From Flavobacteriales bacterium (GTDB lineage Bacteria > Bacteroidota > Bacteroidia > Flavobacteriales_D > UBA2798), in contig JAIBBF010000013.1 in NCBI GenBank assembly GCA_019694795.1, positions 1 through 64,000 of the forward strand: DNA of 64,000 bases, in the 5' to 3' direction. Of the stretch, positions 1 to 9,334 are shown in pieces. Numbering within the stretch: the stretch's first letter is position 1; each line of letters begins with the position of its first letter. The position numbers and the translations under genes are program-made. The notes below the pieces were generated by a model, which did no database searches, was not told where the DNA came from, and was given only the letters and a program-made list of their open reading frames with translations.

Positions 1-77
1 TTGAACGCGTAAGAAATATACAAAATTAACACAACCCCTATGTTCTTTTGCCGTAAACTTGTTCAAAATTAGAACCC

Positions 78-743
78 ATGAAACGATTGTTGATTGTTCT
101 GACGTCCATTTTACTCTATACCGGACTACAAGCTCAGGCGAGTCTGAGTGTAAGCGGCAGCTCTTTCCCCGGATTGGCCGACTCCGTCTTTATGAACCAG
201 GGTGTAAGTTACCTTGTATATACCAAAAACGTTGGGAACGTCGATTTTTTCGGACCCTACACCATTCACGTTGGGGTGGATACGGGAGGGTTTCTGGTGA
301 CTCCCTTTTATTCCCAAAACTATCAAACCACGGATACGCTGTATTCGCAAGTTTCGGTCGACACCCAGGCCATCTCCCACTCCATCGATTATAACTATTT
401 CAGCGCCGGCGGAAATACGATTGTCATCTGGCCCGCTGCTCCAAATGCAATTACGCATGATAGCATAGCACGACCTATTTACGTCATAGTATTCGACGCC
501 ATCGACGAACAGGGAATGGCCATGGAATTAAACATCTACCCCAATCCGGGATCCGAATGGGTAAGAATCAATTCAAAATATGGTATTGAACAAGTAAGAA
601 TTTTGAGTGCGGGGGGACAGGAAATTCAGTGTATTCAAAATCAATCGGAAATCGATATCAGTGTTCTTCCTAAAGGAATGTATCTCTTTGTTATCACCGA
701 TAAAATGAAACACACAAAAACGTTGTGTGTTGTCCGAAACTAG
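78..743 (+). CDS. Small secreted protein with T9SS type A sorting domain
   Basis: Predicted 221-residue exported protein. Residues 1-20 form a signal peptide (MKRLLIVLTSILLYTGLQAQ) ending in the AQ cleavage context common in Bacteroidota. The middle is beta-rich with no family I recognise; it may be an adhesion-type or CARDB-like fold. The last ~50 residues carry the type IX secretion sorting signature: the YPNP motif (LNIYPNPGSEWVRI), then a predicted beta-sandwich ending in LPKGMYLFVIT and a short basic tail. By family knowledge such proteins cross the outer membrane by T9SS and are anchored or released. The ATG at 78 is chosen because it begins the signal peptide. The gene converges on the next one, the two stop codons sharing the bases CTAG. 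Function is unknown beyond secretion. Confidence 0.85.
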   Translation: MKRLLIVLTSILLYTGLQAQASLSVSGSSFPGLADSVFMNQGVSYLVYTKNVGNVDFFGPYTIHVGVDTGGFLVTPFYSQNYQTTDTLYSQVSVDTQAISHSIDYNYFSAGGNTIVIWPAAPNAITHDSIARPIYVIVFDAIDEQGMAMELNIYPNPGSEWVRINSKYGIEQVRILSAGGQEIQCIQNQSEIDISVLPKGMYLFVITDKMKHTKTLCVVRN

Positions 744-1993
744 AGATAAACTTCTTTTTTGGTAAACGACTTATTGAAGTTGACTACATAACACCTACCT
801 GCATCCTGGTACACGGCAAAATCGTTAAACACGGAAAGCATGCTGTTATGATCTTCCATTTTGGCAATAACTTTAGCTTTTGTCCAGGTGCCATTGCTTA
901 GTCGCTGCGTTAGACATAAATTTCTAACGACAATACTATTCCCGTCATCTCCACGAACTAGATCAACCCACATCACCTTTTTCCCATTGGGAGAAATGGA
1001 AGATGCCCAGGCAACGGGATCCAATTGAACAGGCATGGCCGGTTTTGGGGAAGTCCATTTTCCATTAACCAAATGCGTTTCCATGAGTGTCCAGATGGAA
1101 TCCGGATGACAAAAACGTATCCAGTCCATTTTTGATTTGTACTCGGGCCATTCTTTTTCCCTTACTTCTTCGGAGATTTTCGCAAATTCTTTCTCGGTAA
1201 TCGGAATCGACAATTGCTGCAGTAAAGCGCGATCCATCCTTGCCTGGCGGACTACCTTCAGGCTATCGTTAATGGGGATTCTTCCGTTTAAAAAGAGGGA
1301 TCTTCCTTCATTAAAAAACGGTTTGGCGGTGAGGCGAAATTGATTGGAATTAAAAAGGGGTTTTAGTTTTTCATTCGGATTTCCATACAAAATAAAATCC
1401 GGCGCATGAATAACTACATTTCCGGATTCATCCATATCGGTTGCAGTAACAAAATAGCATCCATTTTTTTCATGAAGAAATGTAGCGGCTTTCCTGAATT
1501 CAAAATATTGCGGAATGCGGTAACCGGGACTACAACCTCCAACTCCATCCACAGCATCGGTTCCAACGTAAGTAGTGATCAATTTAGTTCCATTGTAATT
1601 CACACGAAACGAAAACATGCTTTGTTTGGCACTTTCCGATTCCGAGAATTTTCTAACCAGTGGTTTCACCTCCTGCGTGCCGAAATAATAATAATGCAGA
1701 TTGCAATAGAATACAACTGTTTTACCATCGCCGGATAATTCCGGATTTAATTTCCCATCTACATAATAAGGTTGACTTGGATCAAATTCTTCATCAATTT
1801 GCTGCAACAATTCTTCGGCGGAATAGCTGCGCAACAAACTCGCATCCGGTAAGTGATACAATTTCCATTTCGAGCCGTCATCATACAACATTATACTTCC
1901 ATCCGATGAAAAAGAGAATGAATTGCCATATTGCGCATTTGCCTGCTGAGCAAAAACAATAAGGATGAAAAAAAGGACCTGTTTCATTTTCAT
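740..1993 (-). CDS. Secreted protein, possible PD40/beta-propeller, unknown function
   Basis: 417-residue protein with a signal peptide at residues 1-20 (ending QQANAQ). The mature part begins with phrases like FSFSSDGSIMLYDDGS, and later SGDGKTVVFY and ISPNGKKVMWVD. These SxDGxxxx and SPNGKKV repeats are typical of WD40-like (PD40/TolB) propeller blades, so a degenerate propeller is inferred. No catalytic motif is visible and there is no T9SS C-terminal domain, so it probably stays periplasmic. It stands alone on the minus strand, convergent with the upstream secreted gene. The alternative start at 1987 (MKQVLFF) would shorten it by two residues. Confidence 0.7.
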   Translation of the reverse strand: MKMKQVLFFILIVFAQQANAQYGNSFSFSSDGSIMLYDDGSKWKLYHLPDASLLRSYSAEELLQQIDEEFDPSQPYYVDGKLNPELSGDGKTVVFYCNLHYYYFGTQEVKPLVRKFSESESAKQSMFSFRVNYNGTKLITTYVGTDAVDGVGGCSPGYRIPQYFEFRKAATFLHEKNGCYFVTATDMDESGNVVIHAPDFILYGNPNEKLKPLFNSNQFRLTAKPFFNEGRSLFLNGRIPINDSLKVVRQARMDRALLQQLSIPITEKEFAKISEEVREKEWPEYKSKMDWIRFCHPDSIWTLMETHLVNGKWTSPKPAMPVQLDPVAWASSISPNGKKVMWVDLVRGDDGNSIVVRNLCLTQRLSNGTWTKAKVIAKMEDHNSMLSVFNDFAVYQDAGRCYVVNFNKSFTKKEVYL

Positions 1994-2032
1994 TTTTTAA
2001 GCAGTACACCTCAAGTTACAAATAGTTGAAAC

Positions 2033-2058
2033 AAAAAACCCGCCTTTGAGGGCGGGTT
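2033..2058 (-). terminator. Rho-independent terminator of frr
   Basis: AACCCGCC (2037-2044), loop TTTGAG, GGCGGGTT (2051-2058). Read on the minus strand this 8-bp GC-rich stem is followed by a run of six T (plus-strand A-run 2033-2038). It sits 22 bases beyond the frr stop. Confidence 0.9.
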
Positions 2059-2080
2059 AACAAAGTAATAACAAGAACTG

Positions 2081-2641
2081 TTAAACAGTCATAATATCCT
2101 TTTCTTTAATTTCTACCAACTGATCCACTTTTGTAATGAATGAATTGGTAAGGTCTTGAATTTTTGTTTCCGCATCTTTTGCTTCATCTTCGGCAAGACC
2201 ATCCTTTTGTAATTTTTTTACGGCTTCATTGGCATCACGACGGTGATTGCGAATGGAAACTTTTGCGTTTTCTCCCTCCGTTTTTGCGCGCTTAGATAAT
2301 TCTTTACGACGTTCTTCGGTTAATGGAGGAACAGAAATAATTAATACTTCACCGTTGTTTTGCGGGTTAAGCGATAGATTACTGTTCATGATGGCCTCTG
2401 CAATGGGTTGCAACATGTTTTTTTCCCATGGCTGAATACGAATCGTACGCGCATCGGTGGTGGTAACGTTGGCTACTTGTCCAATGGGCACATGCGATCC
2501 GTAATAATCCACCATAACTCCTTCGAGCATGGAAGGATTGGCTCTTCCGGCGCGGATTTTAGTAAGTTCACTTTCCAAATGCGAAATGGCTGAATTCATT
2601 TCTTCTTTGGTCAGGTCAATAATCATTTTTACGTCGCTCAT
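2081..2641 (-). CDS. frr: Ribosome recycling factor
   Basis: 186 residues, the usual length for RRF. It acts in the cytoplasm with EF-G to split post-termination ribosomes. The family signature is clear: LTKIRAGRANPSMLEGVMVDYYG near residues 26-48, the QPWEKNML stretch, and the helical C-terminus with KEDIMTV-type ending. It is the last gene of the rplM-rpsI-rpsB-tsf-pyrH-frr cluster, 39 bases after pyrH, and is followed by a strong terminator. The pyrH-frr pairing is a widespread bacterial arrangement. Nothing unusual is seen. Confidence 0.97.
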   Translation of the reverse strand: MSDVKMIIDLTKEEMNSAISHLESELTKIRAGRANPSMLEGVMVDYYGSHVPIGQVANVTTTDARTIRIQPWEKNMLQPIAEAIMNSNLSLNPQNNGEVLIISVPPLTEERRKELSKRAKTEGENAKVSIRNHRRDANEAVKKLQKDGLAEDEAKDAETKIQDLTNSFITKVDQLVEIKEKDIMTV

Positions 2642-2680
2642 ACTTTCAGATTGTTATGCGAAAATAAGAAATATGATGTA

Positions 2681-3394
<714 letters not shown>

Positions 3395-3410
3395 CTATTT
3401 TTTGGACAAA

Positions 3411-3437
3411 AAAAAGAGGGAACGATGTCCCTCTTTT
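3411..3437 (-). terminator. Intrinsic terminator or attenuator after tsf
   Basis: AAAAGAGGGA (3412-3421), loop ACGATG, TCCCTCTTTT (3428-3437): a perfect 10-bp stem followed on the minus strand by a run of T. It lies 13 bases after the tsf stop and 23 bases before the pyrH start. It probably ends most rplM-to-tsf transcripts, with readthrough or a separate promoter serving pyrH-frr. Confidence 0.88.
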
Positions 3438-3449
3438 CATAATAAAAAA

Positions 3450-4280
3450 TTAATTCAGCGATACTCTCTTAAAGGCGGTAGCTGTAAGTTCTTTGTCGAT
3501 ACCGGCAAGGAATTGCTTTATAGTAACCTTTGGATCTGAAATAAATTCCTGATTAAGAAGTGTAGTTTCTTTGAAGAATTTATTCAAACGTCCCTGAGCA
3601 ATTTTCTCAGCCATTTCAGCAGGTTTTCCTTCCTGAATAGCTAAATCTTTACCTACTTCCAATTCACGTGCAATTACATCTGCAGGTACTGATTTCTCAT
3701 CTACAGAAATCGGATTCATTGCAGTTACTTGCATAGCTACTTGTTTAGCGTTATCGTCACCTGCATTTTTGTTGAATGCAACGATGGTTGCCAAACGGTT
3801 TCCGGCGTGGATGTATGTTCCGATGAATTCTCCTTCGAGCATTTCATAAGATCCAATTTCAATTTTCTCTCCGATTACTCCGGTACGCTCAACGAGTTTT
3901 TCTGCAACGCTGATGCCTTTGTAATCCATTTTCAGGAAATCTTCGAGCGATTTGATTTTGTTATCCAAAGCCATTTGAAGGAAATCTTTGGTTAAACCAA
4001 CGAATTCTTCATTCTTAGCAACGAAATCTGTTTCGCAGTTCAAGGAGAGCACAACTCCGAATTTTTTATCGGCAGTGGTTCCGGCAAGTACACAACCCTC
4101 ACCTGCAGCACGATCTGCACGGTTAGCTGCTACTTTTTGTCCTTTTTTACGAAGAATATCTACTGCAGCTTCAAAATCGCCATTGGCTTCAGTTAATGCT
4201 TTTTTGCAGTCCATCATTCCTGCTCCGGTTTGCTGACGAAGTTTATTTACATCAGCAGCGGTGATTGCAACAGTTGACAT
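3450..4280 (-). CDS. tsf: Translation elongation factor Ts
   Basis: 276 residues; the nucleotide-exchange factor for EF-Tu. The N-terminal UBA-like domain has LRQQTGAGMMDCKKAL, and the contact region TDFVAKNEEF is present at its usual place (around residue 81). The C-terminal dimerisation domain ends with a PKVTIKQFLAG-type segment. Length matches the family (~275). It follows rpsB after 19 bases, the near-universal rpsB-tsf pair, and is followed by an intrinsic terminator. Confidence 0.97.
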   Translation of the reverse strand: MSTVAITAADVNKLRQQTGAGMMDCKKALTEANGDFEAAVDILRKKGQKVAANRADRAAGEGCVLAGTTADKKFGVVLSLNCETDFVAKNEEFVGLTKDFLQMALDNKIKSLEDFLKMDYKGISVAEKLVERTGVIGEKIEIGSYEMLEGEFIGTYIHAGNRLATIVAFNKNAGDDNAKQVAMQVTAMNPISVDEKSVPADVIARELEVGKDLAIQEGKPAEMAEKIAQGRLNKFFKETTLLNQEFISDPKVTIKQFLAGIDKELTATAFKRVSLN

Positions 4281-4299
4281 ATTATTCTTTTTTTAAAAA

Positions 4300-5121
4300 T
4301 TAATCTTTCTTACGAGCTACCGGTTTTTTTGCGGCAGGCTTTTTCTTTCCTTCTTCGCCTACTTCTTCGTCGATATTAGCAATGCGCTTGTTGTCCATTA
4401 CTTCTTCGCCATCGTCTTCAGCATTTTTATCTGCTTTACGCTCGCTCAATCCTTCAGAGATTGCAGCAACCATAATGTCGATGATTTTTCCGATGGATTT
4501 AGAAGCATCGTCGTTCGAAGGAATTGCGAAGTCAACACTGTTTGGATCTGAGTTGGTATCTACCATTGCAAATACCGGAATGTTCAAACGTTTTGCTTCT
4601 GCAACTGCGATGTGTTCTTTTAAAACGTCAACCACAAACAATGCAGCCGGAAGGCGTGTCATGTCGGCAATTGAACCAAGGTTTTTATCAAGTTTCGCAC
4701 GTTGACGTGAAATTTGAAGACGCTCGCGTTTTGAAAGTGTGTTCAATGTTCCGTCTACACCCATCTTGTCGATGTTCGCCATTTTACGAACTGATTTACG
4801 GATGGTAGCGAAGTTGGTAAGCATACCACCGGGCCAGCGCTCAATTACGAATGGCATGTTCACGTTTTTCACGCGGTCTGCAACTACGTCTTTCGCTTGC
4901 TTTTTAGTAGCTACGAATAATACTTTTTTACCTGACTTAGCGATTTGCTTAATGGCAGCAGATGCTTCATCCAGTTTAAGAATCGTTTTGTTAAGGTCGA
5001 TGATGTGGATGCCTTTCTTCTCGTCGAAGATATAAGGCTTCATGTTTGGATTCCACTTTCTTTTCAGGTGACCGAAGTGCACCCCTGCGTCGAGCAGTTC
5101 GTTGAAGGTAACTTTTGACAT
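4300..5121 (-). CDS. rpsB: 30S ribosomal protein S2
   Basis: 273 residues. The core (about residues 1-225) has the S2 signatures LLDAGVHFGHLKRKWNPNMK, GKKVLFVATKKQAKD, and IPVFAMVDTNSDP. It binds 16S rRNA in the 30S head-platform junction and helps recruit S1-type proteins. The last ~48 residues are an extra tail, acidic then Lys/Ala/Pro-rich (GKKKPAAKKPVARKKD). Tails like this occur in some Bacteroidota S2 proteins; its role here is unknown. The gene follows rpsI after a 128-base spacer containing a strong stem-loop, which could be an autoregulatory leader. Confidence 0.97.
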   Translation of the reverse strand: MSKVTFNELLDAGVHFGHLKRKWNPNMKPYIFDEKKGIHIIDLNKTILKLDEASAAIKQIAKSGKKVLFVATKKQAKDVVADRVKNVNMPFVIERWPGGMLTNFATIRKSVRKMANIDKMGVDGTLNTLSKRERLQISRQRAKLDKNLGSIADMTRLPAALFVVDVLKEHIAVAEAKRLNIPVFAMVDTNSDPNSVDFAIPSNDDASKSIGKIIDIMVAAISEGLSERKADKNAEDDGEEVMDNKRIANIDEEVGEEGKKKPAAKKPVARKKD

Positions 5122-5167
5122 TTTGTTTTTTGGTTTACGTTCCGTTGGACTTAATCATTATTTAAGC

Positions 5168-5213
5168 AACCTGCCGGTAGTCACGAGCCAATGGCTGATG
5201 AGTCCGGCAGGTT
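5168..5213 (-). promoter_or_regulatory. Long stem-loop in the rpsB leader
   Basis: On the minus strand AACCTGCCGG pairs perfectly with CCGGCAGGTT (10 bp). Inside, an AC/CUA internal loop is followed by UCAU/GUGA pairs, one C-C mismatch, then AGCC/GGCU closing a three-base loop. No T-run follows, so it is unlikely to be a simple terminator. It lies about 46 bases upstream of the rpsB ATG and downstream of the rpsI stop. A leader that binds S2 or another ribosomal protein is an inference. Confidence 0.55.
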
Positions 5214-5249
5214 TGGATGCTAAACAGAATATTCGTTTTCGTAAGCGGA

Positions 5250-5636
5250 TTAACGCTTGGAGAACTGGAAGCGTTTGCGCGCTTTCTTCTGACCTGGTTT
5301 CTTACGCTCAACCATACGAGGATCACGAGTCATGAGTCCTGCTGCTTTAAGAGCGGGTTTGAAATTGGCATCAACCTTAACAAGTGCGCGGGCGATTCCC
5401 AGACGTACAGCCTCAGCTTGTCCGTTAATTCCACCACCGTCAACATTTACGTTCACGTCGAACTGACCTTCAGTTCCGGTGAGCATAAAGCTTTGGTTGA
5501 TTTTATACTGAAGCGTTCCCACTGGGAAATACTCTTTGTAATCTACGTTGTTCACGGTTACGGTTCCTTTACCTTTATTGAGGTAAATACGAGCTACTGC
5601 TGCTTTACGGCGTCCGAGTGCGTTGGTAACTTCCAT
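5250..5636 (-). CDS. rpsI: 30S ribosomal protein S9
   Basis: 128 residues, normal length. It shows the S9 signatures [14 protein letters not shown] at the start, [19 protein letters not shown] in the middle, and the C-terminal [14 protein letters not shown]. The terminal Lys-Arg reaches the P-site tRNA in known 30S structures. It follows rplM after five bases, the standard L13-S9 pair, and is followed by the rpsB leader. Confidence 0.98.
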   Translation of the reverse strand: MEVTNALGRRKAAVARIYLNKGKGTVTVNNVDYKEYFPVGTLQYKINQSFMLTGTEGQFDVNVNVDGGGINGQAEAVRLGIARALVKVDANFKPALKAAGLMTRDPRMVERKKPGQKKARKRFQFSKR

Positions 5637-5641
5637 CTTGA

Positions 5642-6097
5642 TCAGAAAATATCGTTAAGGTTAACTGCTTTTGGATTTTGAGCCTGGTACTTATGCTCTG
5701 AACCTCCCACTACGTGAAGATTACGGAACACGGCACGACCCAAACGTGTTTTAGGGAGCATCCCTTTGATTGCGGTTTCAACCACGCGACCAGGGTGCTT
5801 TGCCAATACTTCAGTAGGAGAAGCAAAACGCTGCCCGCCAGGATATCCGGTGTAACGAACATACTGTTTCTCAGTAAGCTTGTTACCGGTTAATTTCACC
5901 TTGTCTGCGTTGATAATCACCACATGATCACCGCAATCGATATGCGGGGAAAAGCTTGGTTTATGCTTTCCACGAAGCAATTTTGCTACCTGGCTGGTTA
6001 AACGACCGAGCGGCATATCTGCGGCATCCACGAGGATCCATTCTTTCTTAACCGTTTCATTCTTGGCGTGTACGGTCTTATAGCTAATGCTGTCCAC
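5642..6097 (-). CDS. rplM: 50S ribosomal protein L13
   Basis: 151 residues, typical of Bacteroidota L13. Motifs include [40 protein letters not shown] and the [19 protein letters not shown] region. It is an early-assembly 50S protein. The start codon is GTG at 6097: the encoded N-terminus [11 protein letters not shown] matches the usual MDTLSYKTV form in this phylum, and no in-frame ATG lies nearby. A -7 promoter box lies about 45 bases upstream, making this the first gene of the rplM-rpsI-rpsB-tsf operon. Confidence 0.97.
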   Translation of the reverse strand: MDSISYKTVHAKNETVKKEWILVDAADMPLGRLTSQVAKLLRGKHKPSFSPHIDCGDHVVIINADKVKLTGNKLTEKQYVRYTGYPGGQRFASPTEVLAKHPGRVVETAIKGMLPKTRLGRAVFRNLHVVGGSEHKYQAQNPKAVNLNDIF

Positions 6098-6140
6098 TGT
6101 AATAGAGTTTTAATCTGTTATTTCCCGGAAATTGGGGCTG

Positions 6141-6148
6141 CAAATTTA
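6141..6148 (-). promoter_or_regulatory. Bacteroidota -7 promoter box of rplM operon
   Basis: Minus-strand TAAATTTG matches TAnnTTTG exactly and is followed by CAG. A TTTGG that could be the -33 element lies about 18 bases upstream of it. The expected start point is near 6137, giving a leader of about 40 bases before the GTG of rplM. Confidence 0.65.
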
Positions 6149-6241
6149 CAACTTAATTTTACAAAGCCAAACTTTTCAACACGGACATGTGGAATCACTT
6201 GACACTTTTTTAATGATAGAACTGGTAATCAGCCCAATAAA

Positions 6242-6736
6242 TTAAATTCCGGCAGGTGATTTTTCCGGGTTTTCAACGCTTTCGGAGCTCCCGGTGCGGA
6301 GGAAATAGTAGTATTGGTCCGAATCGATAAAATGAAGATTAAGCCTTAAACTATCCAGTAATTCGATCTTGAAGTAATAGTAATTGTTTGGACTTTCTTC
6401 CAAACGCATTATAGTGCCCTCGAGTGAACGTTCTCCGCCTTTATCGGGAAAATCGGAATACAGTACGGCCGGGTTTACAGAAACTGTATCGTGATTGTAA
6501 ATATCAATCCAATTTCGCTCATCGAAAATCACCCGGTGCATGCTGTCTTTTACATCAAACCATTCTCCCAGCATCGGTTCAGAAATGGTTGCACCATGAA
6601 ATACTTCCTCTAAAGGTTGATTAGGTACTGCAGTAGTGGATTTTTTCTCTTCACAGGCACACCATGTGATGAAGAACAGAAAAAAAGGCAGCAGAAAAAA
6701 TCGGCTGCCTTTATTGGTTTGAATATACATGAACAT
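6242..6736 (-). CDS. Small lipoprotein of unknown function
   Basis: About 164 residues from the ATG at 6736 (6730 is an alternative). The N-terminus MFMYIQTNKGSRFF leads into a hydrophobic stretch ending ITWCAC, followed by EEKKST. Cys then acidic/Lys residues is the usual surface-lipoprotein pattern in Bacteroidota, though the lipobox is loose. The rest (for example PMLGEWFDVKDSMHRVIFDE) resembles a small lipocalin-like barrel, an inference only. The start lies four bases after the kbl stop, so translation is probably coupled to kbl. An upstream in-frame extension overlapping kbl lacks a signal peptide and is not used. Confidence 0.7.
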   Translation of the reverse strand: MFMYIQTNKGSRFFLLPFFLFFITWCACEEKKSTTAVPNQPLEEVFHGATISEPMLGEWFDVKDSMHRVIFDERNWIDIYNHDTVSVNPAVLYSDFPDKGGERSLEGTIMRLEESPNNYYYFKIELLDSLRLNLHFIDSDQYYYFLRTGSSESVENPEKSPAGI

Positions 6737-6740
6737 GAAA

Positions 6741-7931
6741 TTATTTAATAACTCCCAGCTCTTTGCCCACTTTTGCAAATGCAGCAAGCGCTTTATCGAG
6801 GTGTTCTTTTTCATGTGCAGCAGAAAGCTGAACACGAATACGTGCTTGTCCTTTCGGAACCACCGGATAAAAGAAACCGGTAACATATATTCCTTCTTCG
6901 AGCATTTTAGAAGCAAAATCCTGCGCCAGTTTTGCATCGTACAACATAATAGGCACAATGGCTGATTCACCGTCTTTGTAATCGAGTCCGATTTTCTTTA
7001 CACCGTCTTTAAAATAGTTGATGTTCCATTCCAGCTTATCACGCAGTGAAGTGGTTTCGCTGAGCATATCGAACACTGCAATACTTGCACCAACAATGTG
7101 CGGAGCGAGCGAATTAGAGAATAAATACGGACGTGAACGCTGACGTAACATTTCGATGATTTCTTTTTTACCGGTTGTAAATCCACCCATTGCTCCTCCG
7201 AGCGCTTTTCCTAATGTACCGGTGATAATATCTACACGTCCAATCACATTTCTTAATTCGATGGAGCCTCTTCCGGTTTTACCAATGAATCCTGTTGCAT
7301 GCGATTCATCCACCATTACAAGTGCATTGTATTTATCGGCCAGGTCACAGATTTTATCCAATGGAGCTACGAATCCATCCATGGAGAAAACGCCATCGGT
7401 TACAATCATTTTAAAACGACATCCGGAAGCTTTCTTTAATTGTTCTTCGAGGTCAGCCATATCGCAATTCTTATAGCGAAAACGTTGTGCCTTACACAAA
7501 CGAACGCCGTCGATGATGGAAGCGTGATTTAATTCGTCGGAAATAATTGCATCCTCTTCTCCCAGCAAAGGTTCGAAAACGCCACCATTCGCATCGAAAC
7601 AAGCAGCGTAGAGAATGGTGTCCTCGGTCCCGAGAAAATGTGCGATTTTATGTTCCAGTTCTTTATGAATATCCTGTGTTCCGCATATAAAACGCACAGA
7701 ACTCATTCCGTATCCATGGGTATCGAGGGTTTTATGAGCAGCCTCCACCACTTTTGGGTGAGAGGACAAACCGAGGTAATTGTTGGCACAAAAAATAAGC
7801 ACTTCTTTCCCGGAATTCACCTTTACAGCTGCTCCCTGCGGAGTGGTAATAATTCGTTCGCGCTTAAACAATCCGGAGGATTCGATGCTTTGTAATTCCT
7901 GCTCCAAATGAGCTTTCATGTTTCCGTACAT
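6741..7931 (-). CDS. kbl: Glycine C-acetyltransferase (2-amino-3-ketobutyrate CoA ligase)
   Basis: 396 residues, the usual length. A PLP-dependent alpha-oxoamine synthase that cleaves 2-amino-3-ketobutyrate with CoA to glycine and acetyl-CoA, the second step of threonine breakdown. Visible motifs: [13 protein letters not shown] (45-59), [12 protein letters not shown] (131-142), VDESHATG (207-214, the Asp that contacts the PLP ring nitrogen) and [10 protein letters not shown] with the PLP-binding Lys at 242. The closely related AONS/ALAS enzymes share these motifs, but the N-terminus and [11 protein letters not shown] pattern fit Kbl. No threonine dehydrogenase is nearby. An exact -7 box lies upstream at 7954-7961. 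Confidence 0.93.
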   Translation of the reverse strand: MYGNMKAHLEQELQSIESSGLFKRERIITTPQGAAVKVNSGKEVLIFCANNYLGLSSHPKVVEAAHKTLDTHGYGMSSVRFICGTQDIHKELEHKIAHFLGTEDTILYAACFDANGGVFEPLLGEEDAIISDELNHASIIDGVRLCKAQRFRYKNCDMADLEEQLKKASGCRFKMIVTDGVFSMDGFVAPLDKICDLADKYNALVMVDESHATGFIGKTGRGSIELRNVIGRVDIITGTLGKALGGAMGGFTTGKKEIIEMLRQRSRPYLFSNSLAPHIVGASIAVFDMLSETTSLRDKLEWNINYFKDGVKKIGLDYKDGESAIVPIMLYDAKLAQDFASKMLEEGIYVTGFFYPVVPKGQARIRVQLSAAHEKEHLDKALAAFAKVGKELGVIK

Positions 7932-7953
7932 AGAAAATAATTTATGTGAGCTT

Positions 7954-7961
7954 CAAATTTA
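7954..7961 (-). promoter_or_regulatory. Bacteroidota -7 promoter box of kbl
   Basis: Minus-strand TAAATTTG, an exact TAnnTTTG match. TTTGG lies 16-17 bases further upstream as a possible -33 element. The predicted start near 7950 leaves a leader of about 20 bases before the kbl ATG at 7931. Confidence 0.65.
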
Positions 7962-8065
7962 TAGGAAATTCCTTAGCCAAAGAGGGCGGATTAAATCTTC
8001 GAAAATTTTATCTTCGGGCATGGGATTGGCACGATTATGGCAAATCCCCTCTCAAATTCTGCGTT

Positions 8066-9280
8066 ATGAAAAAATTATTACTCCTTTTCCTCGGATTATC
8101 CGGCACCTGGGCCTCGGCTCAAAACATTCTGGATAACAAAGTTACATTCAAATACACCCAACTTCCAGCTGTTAAAATTAACGATGCCACCAAAACCTAT
8201 TCCGTTGAAGTGAGCATGAGCTATCAGCAACGAAATACCGATTCGACCAATGCTTATGATCTGGCCAGCAAAAATTACCTGACCACTTTAAGCACCTATA
8301 TGGACGCCTACGATCAGCAAAAAGCACAAATTGATCGTCAGCATTTAAACAACATGATCATCTGGGAAAACCAGGTTATAGCAGGAAATACAACTGCAGT
8401 TGCGCCTGTAAAACCACCTTATCCGGGAATGAATCCGCCGGTTCGCCCGAAAAAACCATTTCTGATTAAGGAAATTCAACCCACTTCGATTATTCCGGCG
8501 ATTAAAATTGATGGTCTCACCCAAAACACGGGATCGGCAGCAAAAATTAAAATTGTATTCGAAGGATTTGAAAAAGGTATGATTAAACTGGAACAAAGTG
8601 GTACTGCTCCTGCCATCAAATATTTTTATTCCATTCAATATCGTCATCCACTCTCGCTGCAAGTTGAAGCTGCCGGAAAAGGCATGGTGTATAGTCAACG
8701 CATGGCTGAGACCGAAGGATTCAGAAGCTGGAGGACGAAAGAATTCAAAACAAAATCTGAATTGGAATTGTGGTGGTACGACAATGAAAACATCGTTTGG
8801 GAAGAACGCCAAACCCAAGCTATCCAGGAAAACATTTCGGTGTTGAATAGTTATTTTGTTAGCACCTATGGATACCCTGTTCAATCGCGCAGAATTGAAT
8901 TGTATAGCGCAAAACAAAAAAATATAGATTATTCTGATGTTCAAAAAGCTTATTCTACCATGGAAACGGCTTTGTTAATGTTGGCTTATCCTGATAAAAT
9001 TCAACAGGCCCAGGCAAAATTGCAGGAAGCCCTCGGGATGTACAATCAAATTTTACAGGAATCAAATCCTAACGATAAAAAGGCTCGTGTTGACGCCAAC
9101 GTAACTTCAGCTTGTTTAGTAAACATGACTGAAGCTTATATCTGGTTAAATGATTACTCCAATGCAGAAATGACCGCTAATAAAGTGATCACCATTGGCG
9201 TAAATAAATACGAAAGAGATGCGCGTGCTCATTTAGAATTTATCCGATTCCAACAAGCTCGTTATGCTGCCAATCAATAA
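8066..9280 (+). CDS. Secreted protein with C-terminal TPR-like repeats
   Basis: 404 residues from the ATG at 8066, chosen because it opens a clean signal peptide (MKKLLLLFLGLSGTWASAQ). An in-frame extension to 7946 has no signal and overlaps the kbl promoter. The middle contains a Pro-rich linker (PVKPPYPGMNPPVRPKKP). The C-terminal ~100 residues are helical with TPR-like spacing (AYSTMETALLMLAYPDKIQQAQAKLQEAL..., TEAYIWLNDYSNAEMTANKV). No enzyme motif and no T9SS domain are visible, so a periplasmic role is likely; the function is not known. Confidence 0.75.
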   Translation: MKKLLLLFLGLSGTWASAQNILDNKVTFKYTQLPAVKINDATKTYSVEVSMSYQQRNTDSTNAYDLASKNYLTTLSTYMDAYDQQKAQIDRQHLNNMIIWENQVIAGNTTAVAPVKPPYPGMNPPVRPKKPFLIKEIQPTSIIPAIKIDGLTQNTGSAAKIKIVFEGFEKGMIKLEQSGTAPAIKYFYSIQYRHPLSLQVEAAGKGMVYSQRMAETEGFRSWRTKEFKTKSELELWWYDNENIVWEERQTQAIQENISVLNSYFVSTYGYPVQSRRIELYSAKQKNIDYSDVQKAYSTMETALLMLAYPDKIQQAQAKLQEALGMYNQILQESNPNDKKARVDANVTSACLVNMTEAYIWLNDYSNAEMTANKVITIGVNKYERDARAHLEFIRFQQARYAANQ

Positions 9281-9306
9281 TTGAAGAAAATAAATTTCGA
9301 TAAATG

Positions 9307-9334
9307 AAAAGGGAGTCTTTCGACTCCCTTTTTT
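9307..9334. terminator. Bidirectional intrinsic terminator
   Basis: AAAAGGGAGTC (9307-9317), loop TTTC, GACTCCCTTTT (9322-9332), with T tails on both strands. It separates the convergent secreted TPR protein and the MerR gene, and overlaps the last codon region of the latter. Confidence 0.88.

Noticed and set aside
6737-6970. N-terminal extension of the kbl-linked lipoprotein
   Set aside because: It lies antisense-free within kbl in another frame and has no signal peptide; the lipoprotein start at 6736 is better.
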